The position numbers and the translations under genes are program-made. Of a stretch of 64,000 nt of DNA, positions 47,063-58,744 are shown one piece after another. Where the stretch lies: the NCBI GenBank assembly GCA_034336665.1, contig CM067564.1:43476975-43540974 (forward strand). The letters run 5' to 3'. Within the stretch, counting starts at the first letter, position 1, and every line of letters begins with the position of its first letter. The notes under the pieces are model-generated. The model was not told where the DNA came from and did no database searches. It saw only the letters and a list, made by a program, of their open reading frames with translations. This stretch comes from Luscinia megarhynchos (Eukaryota; Chordata; Aves; Passeriformes; Turdidae).

Positions 47063-47944
47063 AAGCTTCTCAGTGAAAGATTCAACCCAAGGGGAAAAGG
47101 CAAAACAAGGATTTGATTCATCCAAATTTAGAAAAAGAGAAGAGCCAGTGATGTCTCAACCCCCACAGGTCTCTTCAGCACCTTCTTCCCAGAAATTTCC
47201 CTGTTTTAATTAATTGTTTTGAAATGCAGCCATGAGAAATGAAAATCATCCCCACTCACTGTAATATGTGACTTAAAAGATAAAGCATTAAAATAACGAT
47301 AATAATTATTCTAATAATAAACTACCCAAATAATTCAAAGAAATGGGGTCACTTTGGATATTTGACTGGAGAGATCTAAGGAAAAGCTGTGAACTCAGCA
47401 AAACCAAAAGTCCTGGGATTTTAAGCAAGGAAAATCATTACCCTGAGACTGCCATAGGCTGACTTTAACCAAAAGGGTGTTTTTAAATTTTTTATCAGTA
47501 TCAGAACCCTGGGTTCTTCACTAGAAGACATCATTTGCATGTCATCACATAATTACAATATACACATGTTCTTTCAATGATGGAAATTCTGGGATCAATG
47601 GCAAAAATCAGTGGTTTTGAACAACACCCACAAAGCTGCCAGAGCTCATGTGGATGGAAAAGGGAAAGCAGGATAATGAGGCCATGTCCTCTCTGACATT
47701 CATTCCAGCAAGCAGAGAACTGGATCCTGCTCTCCCTTTCAGATGCAACTCAGAGGGTGAAAAAGTCTGTTCACACTGTCCTCACCCCTGGATGGAATTT
47801 GTCTGTGGGAATTCAAATTCCCACCTATTTGACATGCAAAGCAAGAGGAAATTTCTCACTGTGGTTATAAATATCCTGAAGGAAAATGTGCACATTTCAT
47901 TATCAGCTGAGCTTTGTCCTTGAGCATCACATGGGGAGCTTGGG
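47063..47944. other. Unique AT-rich DNA
   Basis: Includes an AAT/ATT-rich patch at 47,290-47,330. Nothing else was recognised. Confidence 0.4.
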
Positions 47945-48378
47945 GAGCCCTTGGAAGGTTTGGACCCAACCAGATCAACAGCAGGAGGAGCTGGAGCTGC
48001 TGGAGAGATTCCAGAGGAATCCATGGAGCTGCTCCAGGGCTGGAGCCAGGCTGGGAGAGCTGGGGGTGCTCACCTGGAGAAGGGAAGGATCCAGGGAGAG
48101 CTTCCAGCACATTCCAGGGGCTCCAGGAGAGCTGGAGAGGGACTGGAGTCAAGGGATGGAGGGACAGGACACAGGGAATTGGGAAACGGGAGATTTGGGA
48201 TGGAATTCCTGGCTGGGCTGGAATTGCCAGAGAATCCCTGGATCCCTGGAATGCCCAAGGACAGGCTGGACATTGGGCTTGGTGCACCTGGGATGATGGA
48301 AGTGTCCCTGCCATGGCAGGGGTGGAATGGGATGAGCTTTAAGTCCCTTCCAACTCAGCCATTCTGGGATTCTGTAAC
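47945..48378 (+). mobile_element. CR1 3' fragment with longer 5' extent
   Basis: It keeps GGAGCTGCTGGAGAGATTCC and GGCTGGAGCCAGGCTGGGAG upstream of the common AGGGATGGAGGGACAGGACA. It ends GTCCCTTCCAACTCAGCC. It is the mirror of the 51,245 copy and shows the unrearranged monomer from which the dimers could derive. Confidence 0.93.
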
Positions 48379-48615
48379 TGCAGGAAAAAGCTGATTTTCC
48401 CAATAAATAACCTGTGAATATCCATCTTTTTAATTCACCCTGCTCTGGATTCCATAAAAACAGACCAGACTGCACCAGTGCTGAGTTACTGCAGTGATTT
48501 CCATTAGAATGAACAGAATCTGATAAACCTCATGAGTTGTTGGATGCTGCTGGGACCAGGGAAAAAGCAGCCTTGAGGCCTTGCCTTTCTCAGGCCTTTA
48601 CAAGGTCAAGGAATT
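48379..48615. other. Unique DNA, nothing recognised
   Basis: A short interval left of the LTR-like segment. Confidence 0.4.
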
Positions 48616-48639
48616 CTAACAATGATTAAACACCTGCAG

Positions 48640-48835
48640 GGTGTGTGAGAGATATGATATTTTGCATAAAGCATGTTTTCAGAGAGGTGTTGTCTTCTTT
48701 GACCAATGAGCCTTTTCTATTCTGTTTTGCACAAACTACCCTACATATAGTGTAGTGTTTCTTAAAATAAAGCTCTTTTCTCTTTTGCTTCTCCATTACA
48801 TGTTGCATTATCCTTTCTGCTGCTCTTAGAGCCTT
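48640..48835 (+). mobile_element. Possible LTR remnant
   Basis: A CCAAT-like GACCAATGAG (about 48,700), a weak TATA-like ACATATAG (about 48,742) and AATAAA (48,766-48,771) followed by a T/C-rich run are arranged like U3-R-U5. No clear TG/CA ends or target duplication. Confidence 0.35.
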
Positions 48836-51244
48836 AAAGTGCAATGCTCATGTTGTGCCCCAAAACTTTCATAGAATCCTCAGTGCAAATTTTGCACAGA
48901 AATACAACCATAGTGACAGTGATGTGTGAAAAGTGAGGGGCACCATTTTGCTGTGCTTTTTGTTCCACAGCAAACAACTGAACAAAGAGGAAAACCCCCA
49001 AAGCAGGGAAGCTGAAGCACAGGCAGTGATTGATTTTCCAGCTGAGGATTCTCCAGCTGCCCATCCATCCCCAGGGAAGTTTTTCTGCTGCAGTGACCTG
49101 AGGATGCCATGCCCACATCTCCATCCCAACCCCAAATCCACCCCCCTGAGGCACCCAGGCTCTGTCTCCCTCCATAAACCAACACTCCCTGCTAAACCCA
49201 AAGTGACACTGGAGTCACCCACAGACAGACAGACAGACAGACAGCCCTGGAGCCTGGAACCTCCCTCCTTCCACCCCCTTGGCCACCTCTGGGCTCCAGG
49301 AACAAAGGCAAAGCCAGGCTGAGCTTTGGGAGGATGGACATTGATGGCCTGTGACACTCCTGCCCCCTCTGGGGTCACTTGTCACACGAGGTGGGAATTT
49401 CCCCCCCAACTTTATATCAAAAATGTCAAAAGATTTACTGTAAAAAGCACCTCCAGGCCACGTTTAAGGTGACTTCTGTGCTCTTGTTTTGCTTTTCTTT
49501 GTCTCCCAAAAGGGAATTTTACACAAATCATGGCAAAAATATGCATTAAACTCTTTTTTTACCCTTCCCCAGCTACTCTGCTACTCCCAGCACCAGCTGG
49601 GTTCTTGTTCTCCATTTCTTTGAGGGAATACCTAGAGCTCCTGTGGCTTTTTTTAAAAAAAAATTAACACTGGAGTTGTTATTGTGCAATTATCTTGCAA
49701 AAGTTACATATCAGTGCTTTACAAAAAAGAGCAACGAAATGACAAGGCACAGGAGATGGAAGAATTCAAACATATGTTGGAAATGTCACAAACAGCAAAG
49801 ATCAGAGCAGCAAAAGCCACCAGAAAGCAGCAAAAACCCCTTAAAACTGCTAAATATAATTAGGTATTTAATTAGGGAACCAAAGCATTACTAATATATG
49901 CTTTAAAATTTGGGAATTCAAAGCATATAAACGAAAGCAAAACCTTTTCTATTTTGGGATGACTTAGTGCAGAAAATGAATCTGTGAAAACTTCCCATGA
50001 AACACAGGCTCAGCAGCCTTGGGCAGCAGCAGCACTTTGAGATTCTGGGGGGGAAAAAGTGTAAATAAGGCTCCCAAAATCCACTTCTCATAGTCAGAGG
50101 GACAGAAAAGGGATTTATTTAAAGAACAACCCTCTCAGAGCTCTGCTTCAGTGGTTTTTTTGGAGCAGGGATGTCCTGGAGGAGTTTGGATCAGAGATTT
50201 ATTGTGGGACAGCTTCAACATGGACCTGGAGCAGAGGAATTGGGGAATTTGAGTCTAAAAGGAATAATTAGGAGGAGAAAAGCTCCTGGCAGAGCACAGA
50301 ACTGAGCCTCAAACTGCTAAATTCACACTATAACCCAAAACCAGCCATAACAAAAAAACCACCAACGGGTTAAATTCCAGCAGTTTTGTCCAACATTGTC
50401 CCACTTATTCAAAGTAGAGGAAAGATAAAATCACTCCAGTGAAACTCCAAAGGGGGAACTCCAGTGTGAAGGTTCATGAAGTGACAGCCACTAATGATTT
50501 TTGACAATTTGACTTTTTTTTTTTTTCCCATGTGGAGCTGCTGGGAGTTGCCAGCAAACCTGGAAGTGCCTGTGAGGGACAAGGACACAGGGGCAGGGAT
50601 CATCCCCTGAGCTCTGCTCCTCATTCCTGAGGCTGATTCCAGCCTCAGACAGGTTTATGCCCATTAAACTCCAGAAAAATTCACTGTCACTCCCAGTTAT
50701 CCCAACTGGATTTGTATGAAAAGGAGAGGAAAACAACATGTTTTAAATTGCCTTTGGAATCCAACACCTGAAGGTAAAGCCAAGCCTCCAACAGGATCTA
50801 CCTGAGCTTTGGGAATTGGAAAAGAATTCTGAGACAGATTTTATTTCAATTTCTGTTTGAAAGAAGAAAAATGTCAGTGTAGTCACAGCACTGGACTTCA
50901 TATCTTCTGTTTTTTTTTTTTTTTTTTTCCTAAAATACATTAAATTAGAGGAACAAGTGTTTTTTAAATGCCTGGGTTAAAGGACATTCTGGGTCATGAT
51001 TTTAGGGAATTTGCAGTGATGTCATTCTCATTATGAGATTACACATGGGCATGTGCTTCCCTGGGGACAAATAAAAACATCATCAATTTACACCTCCCCA
51101 TCCAAAATCTAGGCTAAAAATACAGAATATACACACAGTGCCTTAATTCAGCTTTCATTTGATGTTTTGTTACCCAAATAAATTCCATCTCTGAGTGGGT
51201 GTGGAATGTGATATCCTAATGCTGGGTTATTCATCATGGAATTA
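48836..51244. other. Unique DNA with small simple repeats
   Basis: ACAG repeats at 49,221-49,244 and poly-T at 50,514-50,526 and 50,911-50,929. 48,930-49,380 is GC-richer and gives long open frames on both strands, none protein-like. Confidence 0.4.
49221..49244 (+). repeat. ACAG microsatellite
   Basis: Six tandem ACAG units. Confidence 0.95.
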
Positions 51245-51690
51245 CTGAACAGTTTGGGGCAGAGGGACCTTTCCAGGTCATGGCAGGAACAATTTCCACT
51301 GTCCCAGACTGATCCAAGCTCCATCCAGCCTGTTCTTGGACATTCCTGGGCCATTGCAGGGATCCAGGGATTCTCTGGCAATTCCAGCCCAGCCAGGAAT
51401 TCCTAATTCCCAGATCTCCCCTTTCCCAATTCCCTGTGTCCTGTCCCTCCATGCCTTGTCCCCAGTCCCTCTGCAGCTCTCCTGGATCCCCTGGAATGTG
51501 CTGGAAGCTCTCCCTGGATCCTTCCCTTCTCCAGGTGAGCACCCCCAGCTCTCCCAGCCTGGCTCCAGCCCTGGAGCAGCTCCAAGGATTCCTCTGGATT
51601 TGCTCCAGCAGCTCCAGGTGCTGCTGCTGGTTCCCCAGGGCTGGGGCAGCTCTGCAGGTGAGGTCTCACCTGTGGGGACAAAAGGACAGA
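51245..51690 (-). mobile_element. CR1 3' fragment with longer 5' extent
   Basis: Plus-strand view: GAACAGTTTGGGGCAGAGGG, the shared CCTGTGTCCTGTCCCTCCAT, CCAGCCTGGCTCCAGCCCTG, TGCTCCAGCAGCTCCAGGTG and TGCAGGTGAGGTCTCACC. It corresponds to 47,945-48,378 in inverse orientation and extends slightly further 5'. Confidence 0.93.
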
Positions 51691-53044
51691 ATCCCCCTCC
51701 CCTGCTGTGGGATCAGCCCAGCACTCAGGGGCTTTTGGGTGCCAGTGACATTTTTTCCATGTTAAATTTAACTTTGGGCCAGCAGGGCTGGGAGGAATTT
51801 GAAAAAGGTGACAGTTCACCCATGTTAATCCCCAGCAAGCCAGAACATTGCTATGAATCAGAATTAATTCCTGCAGCAGTAATGGCACTGTGACATGTGC
51901 TTTCATCAAAATTCAACTTTGCTGATTAAACATCTCCAGGAATTTGGTTGTTCTACATCAGAATTATCACAGTAGGTAAAGGTCACACTTCTATTCATGA
52001 GGCTCTGGGGTTTCTTTCACTCCCTCTCTCTGTCTTTGCCAGACAAGGCTCAGGCCTGGAGCCAGGAGAATACAAATTGGGGAGCTCAGCCTCCCCTGCC
52101 TGGTTTGCATCTGTTGGTTGGTTTGGGTGTGGAGAGCGAGGGCAATGCAAATGGGAACCTCTGCCTCCCCACAGAGCTGTGCTCCCATCTCCCACTTCTC
52201 ACCAGCGTTTCTCACACAGAATCAGGGGCAGCAGCACCTCAGAGAGATTTTCTCTCCCTCTACAGCAGAGCCAGGATGAGTAACAGTCCCGGGGGGGTGA
52301 CACGAGGAGGTTTTTCTGGATCATGCTTTATTCAAGGCACACAATGCTTTTCAAACCCTGCATGCTTTGAGGAACTCTGCAAAAGCTTTGATTTATCAGC
52401 ACTCCAGGCATGTTGCTTGTTCTGCCAAATTTTTGGGTAGGTTTAGGGCACTGGGAGAATTTATGGAAGAGCCCAGCACCTTTGTTTTGTTTACCTCACC
52501 GAGTTGATTGACATCTATAAATGATATTGTGCTCTCCAGGGCTGCTGCCTTCCATTCAAAGGATTCAGTTCCATTGCTTCCAAGATTGTATTTTGAGCAT
52601 TGTAAAGCTCCTGATGGAGGGTAATTACAACAAATTATCTGAATCATTCTAATACTGCATGTACTCCATTACAAATGACAACCAGCAATTATACCCATCC
52701 CAGCTTTTCAGCAAACTAAACAGAAAAAAACCACTTCACTCTTGACCTGGGCGTGTCCATAACTGATAATAAGCACCCATTCTGCTCACTGCAACAATAG
52801 TTCTCCATCCTTGACAACTTACTATTTGTTGGTTGTTTTTTTTTAACAGGGAAGAAGTGGCAAAAATGTTCCCTAGGAGGCTCCCAAGGGATGCAGATGG
52901 TAATGGGAAAAGGGGGTTTTTTGTGGAATGAAGGTGATGGGGACAAGGCAGCTGAGGGGAACTTGGATGAACTTTTCTATCAGAAAAGTAAAAAGTTTGG
53001 CACCTTTTGCACAGAAGAAAGATTGACCTGGAAGCAGAAAACAC
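51691..53044. promoter_or_regulatory. Unique DNA with a possible regulatory core at 52,440-52,700
   Basis: A FOX-type TGTTTAC at 52,488 and a PBX-type TGATTGAC at 52,505 are 10 bp apart, followed by repeated ATTACAA and AATCATT cores. The surrounding sequence has no repeats and a few CpGs (52,130-52,310). Motif matches only. Confidence 0.2.
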
Positions 53045-53190
53045 AGAGAGGTTGTGGCTGTTCCTGGATCCCTGAAATGTCCAAGGCCAGGCTGGATGGG
53101 GCTTGGAACACCCTGGGACAGTGGCACTGATGAATTTTAATGTCCCTCCAACCCAAACATTCCAAAATTCCATAATTCTATATTTCTATT
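53045..53190 (+). mobile_element. CR1 3' end
   Basis: GAGGTTGTGGCTGTTCCTGG, then GTCCAAGGCCAGGCTGGATG, CTTGGAACACCCTGGGACAG and a tail of ATTCC/ATTCTATATTTC repeats. The tail supplies the acceptor of the weak exon at 53,200. Confidence 0.92.
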
Positions 53191-53199
53191 CTTCTCCAG

Positions 53200-53269
53200 A
53201 CACTCAGTGCCATGAAGAACTTGGAATAACTGCCTGGGAAGGAGATGAAACCATCAGGAGCCAGCAAAG
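53200..53269 (+). other. Weak candidate exon with a CR1-derived acceptor
   Basis: The AT/T-rich tail of a plus-strand CR1 end supplies a pyrimidine tract (TTTCTATTCTTCTCCAG). This is followed by 70 nt and a good donor (AAAG|GTGAGA). One frame is open (TQCHEELGITAWEGDE and onward). The two splice signals are good, but the segment is too short for the frame to mean much. Confidence 0.2.
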
Positions 53270-53971
53270 GTGAGACATCAAAATCCCAATGGCAAGAAAA
53301 AACAGCAACCAGCAATGGAGGGATTCCCTGTAATTAATCAACTTTCATTCATTGTTCTGAGTTTCTGGCCATCCACCAGACCAAGCTGTCACTCATTTAC
53401 CTCCAAAATCCCCCAGGATTTCCCCTGGGAGAGCTGCTAGAAAATGACACTTGTCAACATTTCCCCCTTCTTGTTGTAATTACTGTTATTTGTACAAGGT
53501 CTCCAGTTTTTCTCTGTATAAGGAACAATTCTGTCTTGTAGCCCCTGAATAAATTCCCTGGCTCAGGTAAAAAATACCAAACTTGGGTATCCCAAAACCA
53601 AGGAACTTTTGAGGCACCTGGACTTATTTAGCAGCAGTATTTCACCTTACAGGGTGTATTAAGCTTTAATTTTTTTTTTCCTCACTTTGAAAAGCTGTCT
53701 CACTGTTACTCCAGAGACAATGAGTTTGCTAAAAGTCACCAAAAATTATTAAAGCCACAAAGAACCTGATCACCATCACATTTTCCAGCATGCACAGCAC
53801 TGCTGGTGCACATCCTTCTCTCCATCCTTTTTATCCTTCAATAAATCAGCCCAAAAAACCCCTAAAAAACCACAGTGGGTTTGTGTTCCAAAGCATTCTG
53901 ACATCATTTGGCATCTCAGGCACCAGCACTCCATTCTTTTGAATTATTATTGCAAGGATTGGTTCATAAAC
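53270..53971. other. Unique DNA, nothing recognised
   Basis: 53,455-53,600 has a TGAATAAATTCC motif and a T-rich block reminiscent of an LTR end, but this is too weak to call. Confidence 0.35.
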
Positions 53972-54058
53972 CATAATAAAAATAAAAATAAAAATAAAAA
54001 TAAAAATTAAAAATTAAAAAAAAAGAATAAGAATAAAAATAAAAGTAAAAATAAAAGA
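53972..54058 (+). repeat. AAAAT microsatellite
   Basis: Imperfect AAAAT/AAAAAT units, ending at the start of a CR1 piece. Confidence 0.95.
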
Positions 54059-54059
54059 G

Positions 54060-54195
54060 ATGCTGTCCCTCCATGCCTTGTCCCAAATCCCTCTCCTGGA
54101 GCCCCTTTAGCCCTGCAAGGGGCTTGAGCTCTCCAGGGGAACATTCCCAGCTCTGCCAGCCTGAGAGCAGAGGGGCTCCAGCCCTCTTTGCCACC
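54060..54195 (-). mobile_element. CR1 internal fragment
   Basis: GTCCCTCCATGCCTTGTCCC, then TCCCTCTCCTGGAGCCCC and AGAGGGGCTCCAGCCCT-like modules with several deletions. Confidence 0.8.
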
Positions 54196-55990
54196 CCAAT
54201 AAATTTGATTAAATTTGATTAAACCACTCAGCAGGGGCAGGACTGTCCCTCTCAGGCTCCAGAAGGACTCTTGGAGCTGTCACAGACCTGTCACACCTCC
54301 AGAGCAAATCCTGTAAATTTGTAAAAATACAATTGCAACAAAATGGGAAACATGGGGCTTGATTAATAACAGTGGGAATGGAAAATTTTCAGTTTTCCCC
54401 CATTTATTCCAAAGAATTCAGGACAATTCAACTCCACACTTCACCCACAACTTCTTCCCTGGCAGTTCCAGCACCAGGATTTCCATGCACAGAGCAATTT
54501 CACACTTAGGTGGGAGTGAATTTTGTCTCTGATAAGTTTGGAAGTTACCAAAGGAAAGGAACTGTGGAAATGCTTTTCAGTGATATTCCATAAAGTGCAA
54601 TTCCTGCTGAGCTATCTGAAATTCAAGATTCCCCAAATTATCCAAACTGAAGGCCAACTTCTGGCCTGCAAAATGAATTTATGCCTATTCTGCAGATCTC
54701 TAAAAGTCAACAGAATTTAGAGTTAAATCCCTCAGGAATATCCCACCAAAAAGTTATTTAGTGTCATGACCTGATGCTTGAAAAACTGGTTTTTCCATGG
54801 GCTCACATCCCCCAAAAGGCTTTTCCCAAGGTTCTGCCAGGACTTTCCTTTTGCCACGTGCCCATGAAAACCCTGCAAGTGTTTGTGGAGCCACATCTGA
54901 TGTGTCTGAACCAAATAATCCCAATAAAATGGGAATAAAGGAGGGTCCTGCACTGGAATATTTAAGAATTCAGCAGAATGGGAAAATGCAGCTTAGTGGT
55001 GAAGGAACTTCAAACCCATTATTTGTAGCTCAGCTCAAGAAAATGAAAAGAGGGGAATAGTTGAAATAAACAGTTCAGATTATCACAAATGAAAATTAAA
55101 CACTTGGAAAATCTCCCTTCTTTCTCTTTTTGCATCTGTGGGGGAGATAGGAAATCACCTCCATGCTCTGAGTTTCCCCAGATCACAACATTTTAAACTG
55201 CACTAAAGGTTTTAAAGAAAAAAAAACCCTGCAAGAACAATCCAGGTAAAACACAAAGCTGAGAGTTCCCACACGAGGTGCCCAACTCCAAGGGAATTCC
55301 AGCTCACTACCAAAGGCTTTTCCCAAAAACCCTTGAGCTAAACACCACTTCACTGGTGTAAAATACAATCATGACAAAAAATTAAATTTTTAATCTTTCC
55401 TTTCATTGGCTCCATGGGGGATGTGGGGTCCAAAAGGCACCATCATTCCAGGCTTTAACTTTTGCTTTTAACAGCAAATCTTAAATACAGGAATCACCTT
55501 TTTTGTTCTCATCAAGCAGCAGCTCTCCTGCCTTCAATCAAAAATTCATAAAGCTTGATGAAAGCAACCACAGGCATTGTATAAAATTTTTAAGGTAATA
55601 GTACCATAAAGTGGATTTAAACCACACTATGTTTTCATCCTTGGATTTCCCCATTCAGGGAAAACCCTCACTGAAGGATTTTTTGAACAGCTTCCATAGA
55701 CAGATTACAAATTCAGAATTTGTCAAGCTCTTTTTCCCTTTTGTTCCACCACAAAAATCAAAGATGTTTTTCTGGTTCTGCCATGGGAGCTCTTTCTGTT
55801 GCTCTACAGATATTTTTTTTTAGCCATGTCAGGATATTATTTCCTATATTTGAAATGAAAGTTGGGGCTATTAAAGCAAGTTTAATTATTACTGCAAGTT
55901 CATTCCTCAATAGCAAAGGAGCAGCTTGAACAGCACCAGCTCCTGCATGGCAGGATCTCAGCTTGTGATGGAGATTTAAAGTGTCTGATG
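54196..55990. other. Unique AT-rich DNA
   Basis: No repeat body or supported exon in about 1.8 kb. Confidence 0.4.
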
Positions 55991-56092
55991 ATCCTGGTGG
56001 CACTTGGGGATGTCTGGTGGCCTTGGCAGTGCTGGTTATTGCTTGGACTTGATGATCCTGAAGGGTTTTCCAACCTCAGTGAGTCTTAAATG
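55991..56092 (+). mobile_element. CR1 3' end of a second subfamily
   Basis: GTGGCACTTGGGGATGTCTG, GTGGCCTTGGCAGTGCTGG, then TTGGACTTGATGATCCTGAA and GGGTTTTCCAACCTCAGTGA. This is the subfamily with the TTGGCAGTGCTGG module. Confidence 0.88.
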
Positions 56093-56358
56093 TGGACCTC
56101 AGGTGTTTTTCAGGAGTTTTGTACCTGAGATGGTTTGAGTGAATGGATTGATCCCTTCTGCACTTCCAGCTTTGCTCACAACTTCTCTGGCCACGTGCTG
56201 AGCCCTGAGCTGCTCAGGAAATTGGATGAAATCATCATTTTAGATCCCTCCTGACTGAACTCTTCTGCTCCCAAGGAATAAATAAATCACTGAAAATTCT
56301 CATGGGGAAGCTCAATCCTCCACCAGCACACCAGTGAAATGCTGGAAGTCAATTGAAG
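56093..56358. other. Unique DNA, nothing recognised
   Basis: A short interval between CR1 pieces. Confidence 0.4.
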
Positions 56359-56508
56359 TTTTCCCAGAGCAGCTGTGGCTGCCCTGGATCCCTGGAAGTG
56401 TCCAAGGGCAGGTTGGATCACTCTGGGATAGTGAAGGTGTCCCATGGCAGGATCTGGGACATCTTTAATGTCCCTCCAACCCAAAGCATCCTGAGATTCC
56501 ATTAAGGA
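56359..56508 (+). mobile_element. CR1 3' end
   Basis: CCCAGAGCAGCTGTGGCTGC, then GGAAGTGTCCAAGGGCAGG, GGGATAGTGAAGGTGTCCC and TCCCTCCAACCCAAAGCATC. Confidence 0.92.
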
Positions 56509-57408
56509 ATGAGCTAATCCTGCTTGGTTGGCTCAATGAGTACGAGGCTGGCTCCAAGTGCCTCATTACCATGGAATTACATTAACACTGTTTTCAGCTA
56601 TTCAGCCCCAGCTCTTGCAAATGTCAAAATTTCTCTGTTCCTTCAGCTTGTATTTCATCCAAAGGGAAGGAGGAGCTGGAGACATGTGAAATTTCTGACA
56701 GGCTGTTGATTTTCCCTTTGGATGAAGCATGTTTGAAAACTCCAAACTTGACTGATCTGCTGAAGCACATTCTCTGACAGACAATATAAAATCAATGCCT
56801 CACATATTAAGAGGATTTTTTTAAGCTGCTTTTTTTTTTTGGCGTGTGAGAGTTTTTGTTTGTGTGGGAGGTGGCAGTGGGGGGTGGGGTGGGGATCACT
56901 TTATTTTCTGTCATGGAAAATGAACAGCCTCACCTTAAGGTTTTTATAAACTGTCATCTTTAATCAGACACACACAGCAAGACTGTCAGTTCTCATAAAG
57001 CATCGGGGGGAGGAGGAAAAAAAAAAAAGCACAAAATGTGAAGCTGTTCCCCATCCCTCCTCCATGTGAGTCTCCCATCCCTTCCTCCAGCCAGGAGGAA
57101 ACCTTTCCTCAGCAGTGGCACAACAAGGAGCTCTGCTGAGATTTGTCTTTATCCTTCAGCAACTCTGACTTTGGGAGGGTTTGTCAGGGAGGAGAAGGTT
57201 TGGGATTTGCCTGGGAGGAACATCCACCCCTGCTGCTCACAGACAGAGAGTGCTGAACACCAAAAGCCTCCTGAACACTCATTAAACAGGGGGAGAGGGA
57301 GGGAAAAACATTCCCTGGGTAGGTGTCCAATGGCTCCCTTCAGATTCCCAGTCAGGCCAGTGGAAGGAGTGGATGAGAAGTGGATCAAGAGTGGAATTTC
57401 TAAATAGA
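56509..57408. other. Unique DNA, nothing recognised
   Basis: 57,060-57,400 is open in long frames on both strands (113 and 79 codons) but has no splice support. Confidence 0.35.
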
Positions 57409-57525
57409 GCTGGGAGTATCCAGGGGAAGGCTCTCCTAGTGGAAAGTGCCCTGCCCGTGGTGGGGGAGCTGGAACTAAATGATCTTTAAGGTCCTTTCCT
57501 TGTTTCCAGTGTTGAATTTGGTGTT
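57409..57525 (+). mobile_element. CR1 3' end (subfamily 1)
   Basis: GGGAGTATCCAGGGGAAGGC, then GGAGCTGGAACTAAATGATC and TTTAAGGTCCTTTCC, followed within a few bases by another CR1. Confidence 0.82.
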
Positions 57526-57534
57526 CTGTAATAA

Positions 57535-57968
57535 AGATTGGAGATCTCTGAGGGCAGTGTCCAGTTTGGGGTCACTCCTGAGTGTCCAGTGCTGGGACAG
57601 GAGAGAGCTGGAGGGTGTCCAGGGCAGGGATGGAGCTGGGAAGAGGCTGGAGGAGATGGGAAGGGGCTCAGCCTGGAGAAAAGGGGGATCAGGAGGATTT
57701 TGTGGCTCTGCACAAGTCCCTGACAGGGGACAGGATGAGACAGCCCCAAGTTGTACCAGGAGAGGTTTAAGTTGGATATTAGAGAAAATTTCATCATGAA
57801 AAGGATGCTCAGGCACTGGAACTGCCCAGGGAGGTTTGGGGTTCCCATCCAAGGAATTCCTGGGTGTGGCACTCAGAGCTGGGCTGGGACAAGGTGGGGA
57901 CTGGGCACAGCTTGGACTCCATGACCCTGGAGAGCTTTTCCAACCTCAGGGATCCTGGAAATTTGTGA
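57535..57968 (+). mobile_element. CR1 3' fragment (subfamily 2) with 3' end
   Basis: GGGGTCACTCCTGAGTGTCC, GGGCTCAGCCTGGAGAAAAG, TTGTACCAGGAGAGGTTTAA, AACTGCCCAGGGAGGTTTGG, then CCATGACCCTGGAGAGCTTT and TCCAACCTCAGGGATCCTGG. This is one of the most complete of its subfamily here. Confidence 0.92.
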
Positions 57969-58584
57969 TCTCCTGATCTGAGCCTCACCACATCTCCTGC
58001 CCCAGAGAGCAGAAGAGATTCCCTACCTTGCACAAGAATTCCATTAAGTGATATTTTCCCACCCTGCTGAAATGTAAGACCTGGTGAAATCTGGAGGGTT
58101 GTTTTCAAAGTTTTAAAAAAGTTTTTTAAAAGTTTAAAAGTTTCCAAAGGTTTCCAAATCATGCTTCATGTGCACTTTATCAGTTTTTTTTTAAATTTAC
58201 CCTGACCCTCTGCACATTACTCAGACTCAAACACAAACTTTATGTAGCCAACACTCTAAGTTCCCTCTCCTCAGCCTTACTGATTTCTTTGAAACCAAGT
58301 ATTTTAGGTTTGATTCAGAAAGCTAAAGGCATCAGCTCTGATCATTTAGCAGCATTTGAGCCACAGGAGGACTTGACATTTTCCATCTACTTCACTAATA
58401 ATAAATAACCCTTAGACTTCAAAATACCACATATTTTTCTTAACCTATTTGGTATGATTTAGCATAGTTTAAATGCAGCAAACTCATCTAATTTTCCCAC
58501 TCCTTTTGCTTCCCTAAACCCACAGTCCCTGTATTATCAAGTATTAATTTTATAGTGTGCAACTACAAGATATTACAGCATATT

Positions 58585-58642
58585 TTAAAATAAAATAAAA
58601 TAAGATTATAATGATGATGATGATGATTATTATTATTATTAA
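58585..58642 (+). repeat. Compound AAAAT / GAT / ATT microsatellite
   Basis: AAAAT units, then GAT units, then ATT units in succession. Confidence 0.92.
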
Positions 58643-58693
58643 ACTAAAAGGGGCTTCTGGTGAGATACACAGGGGTTCTGAGTTATACACTGA

Positions 58694-58744
58694 GTTTTAA
58701 ATCAGTTTAGTTTTTAGTTTTAGATCAGTTTTAGTTTTAGTTTG
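58694..58744 (+). repeat. TTTTAG-type tandem repeat
   Basis: Imperfect TTTAG / TTTTAG units, about eight, broken by ATCAG. Confidence 0.85.

Noticed and set aside
48869..49378. 169-codon minus-strand frame
   Set aside because: GC-richer stretch with several overlapping open frames on both strands and no splice or family support.
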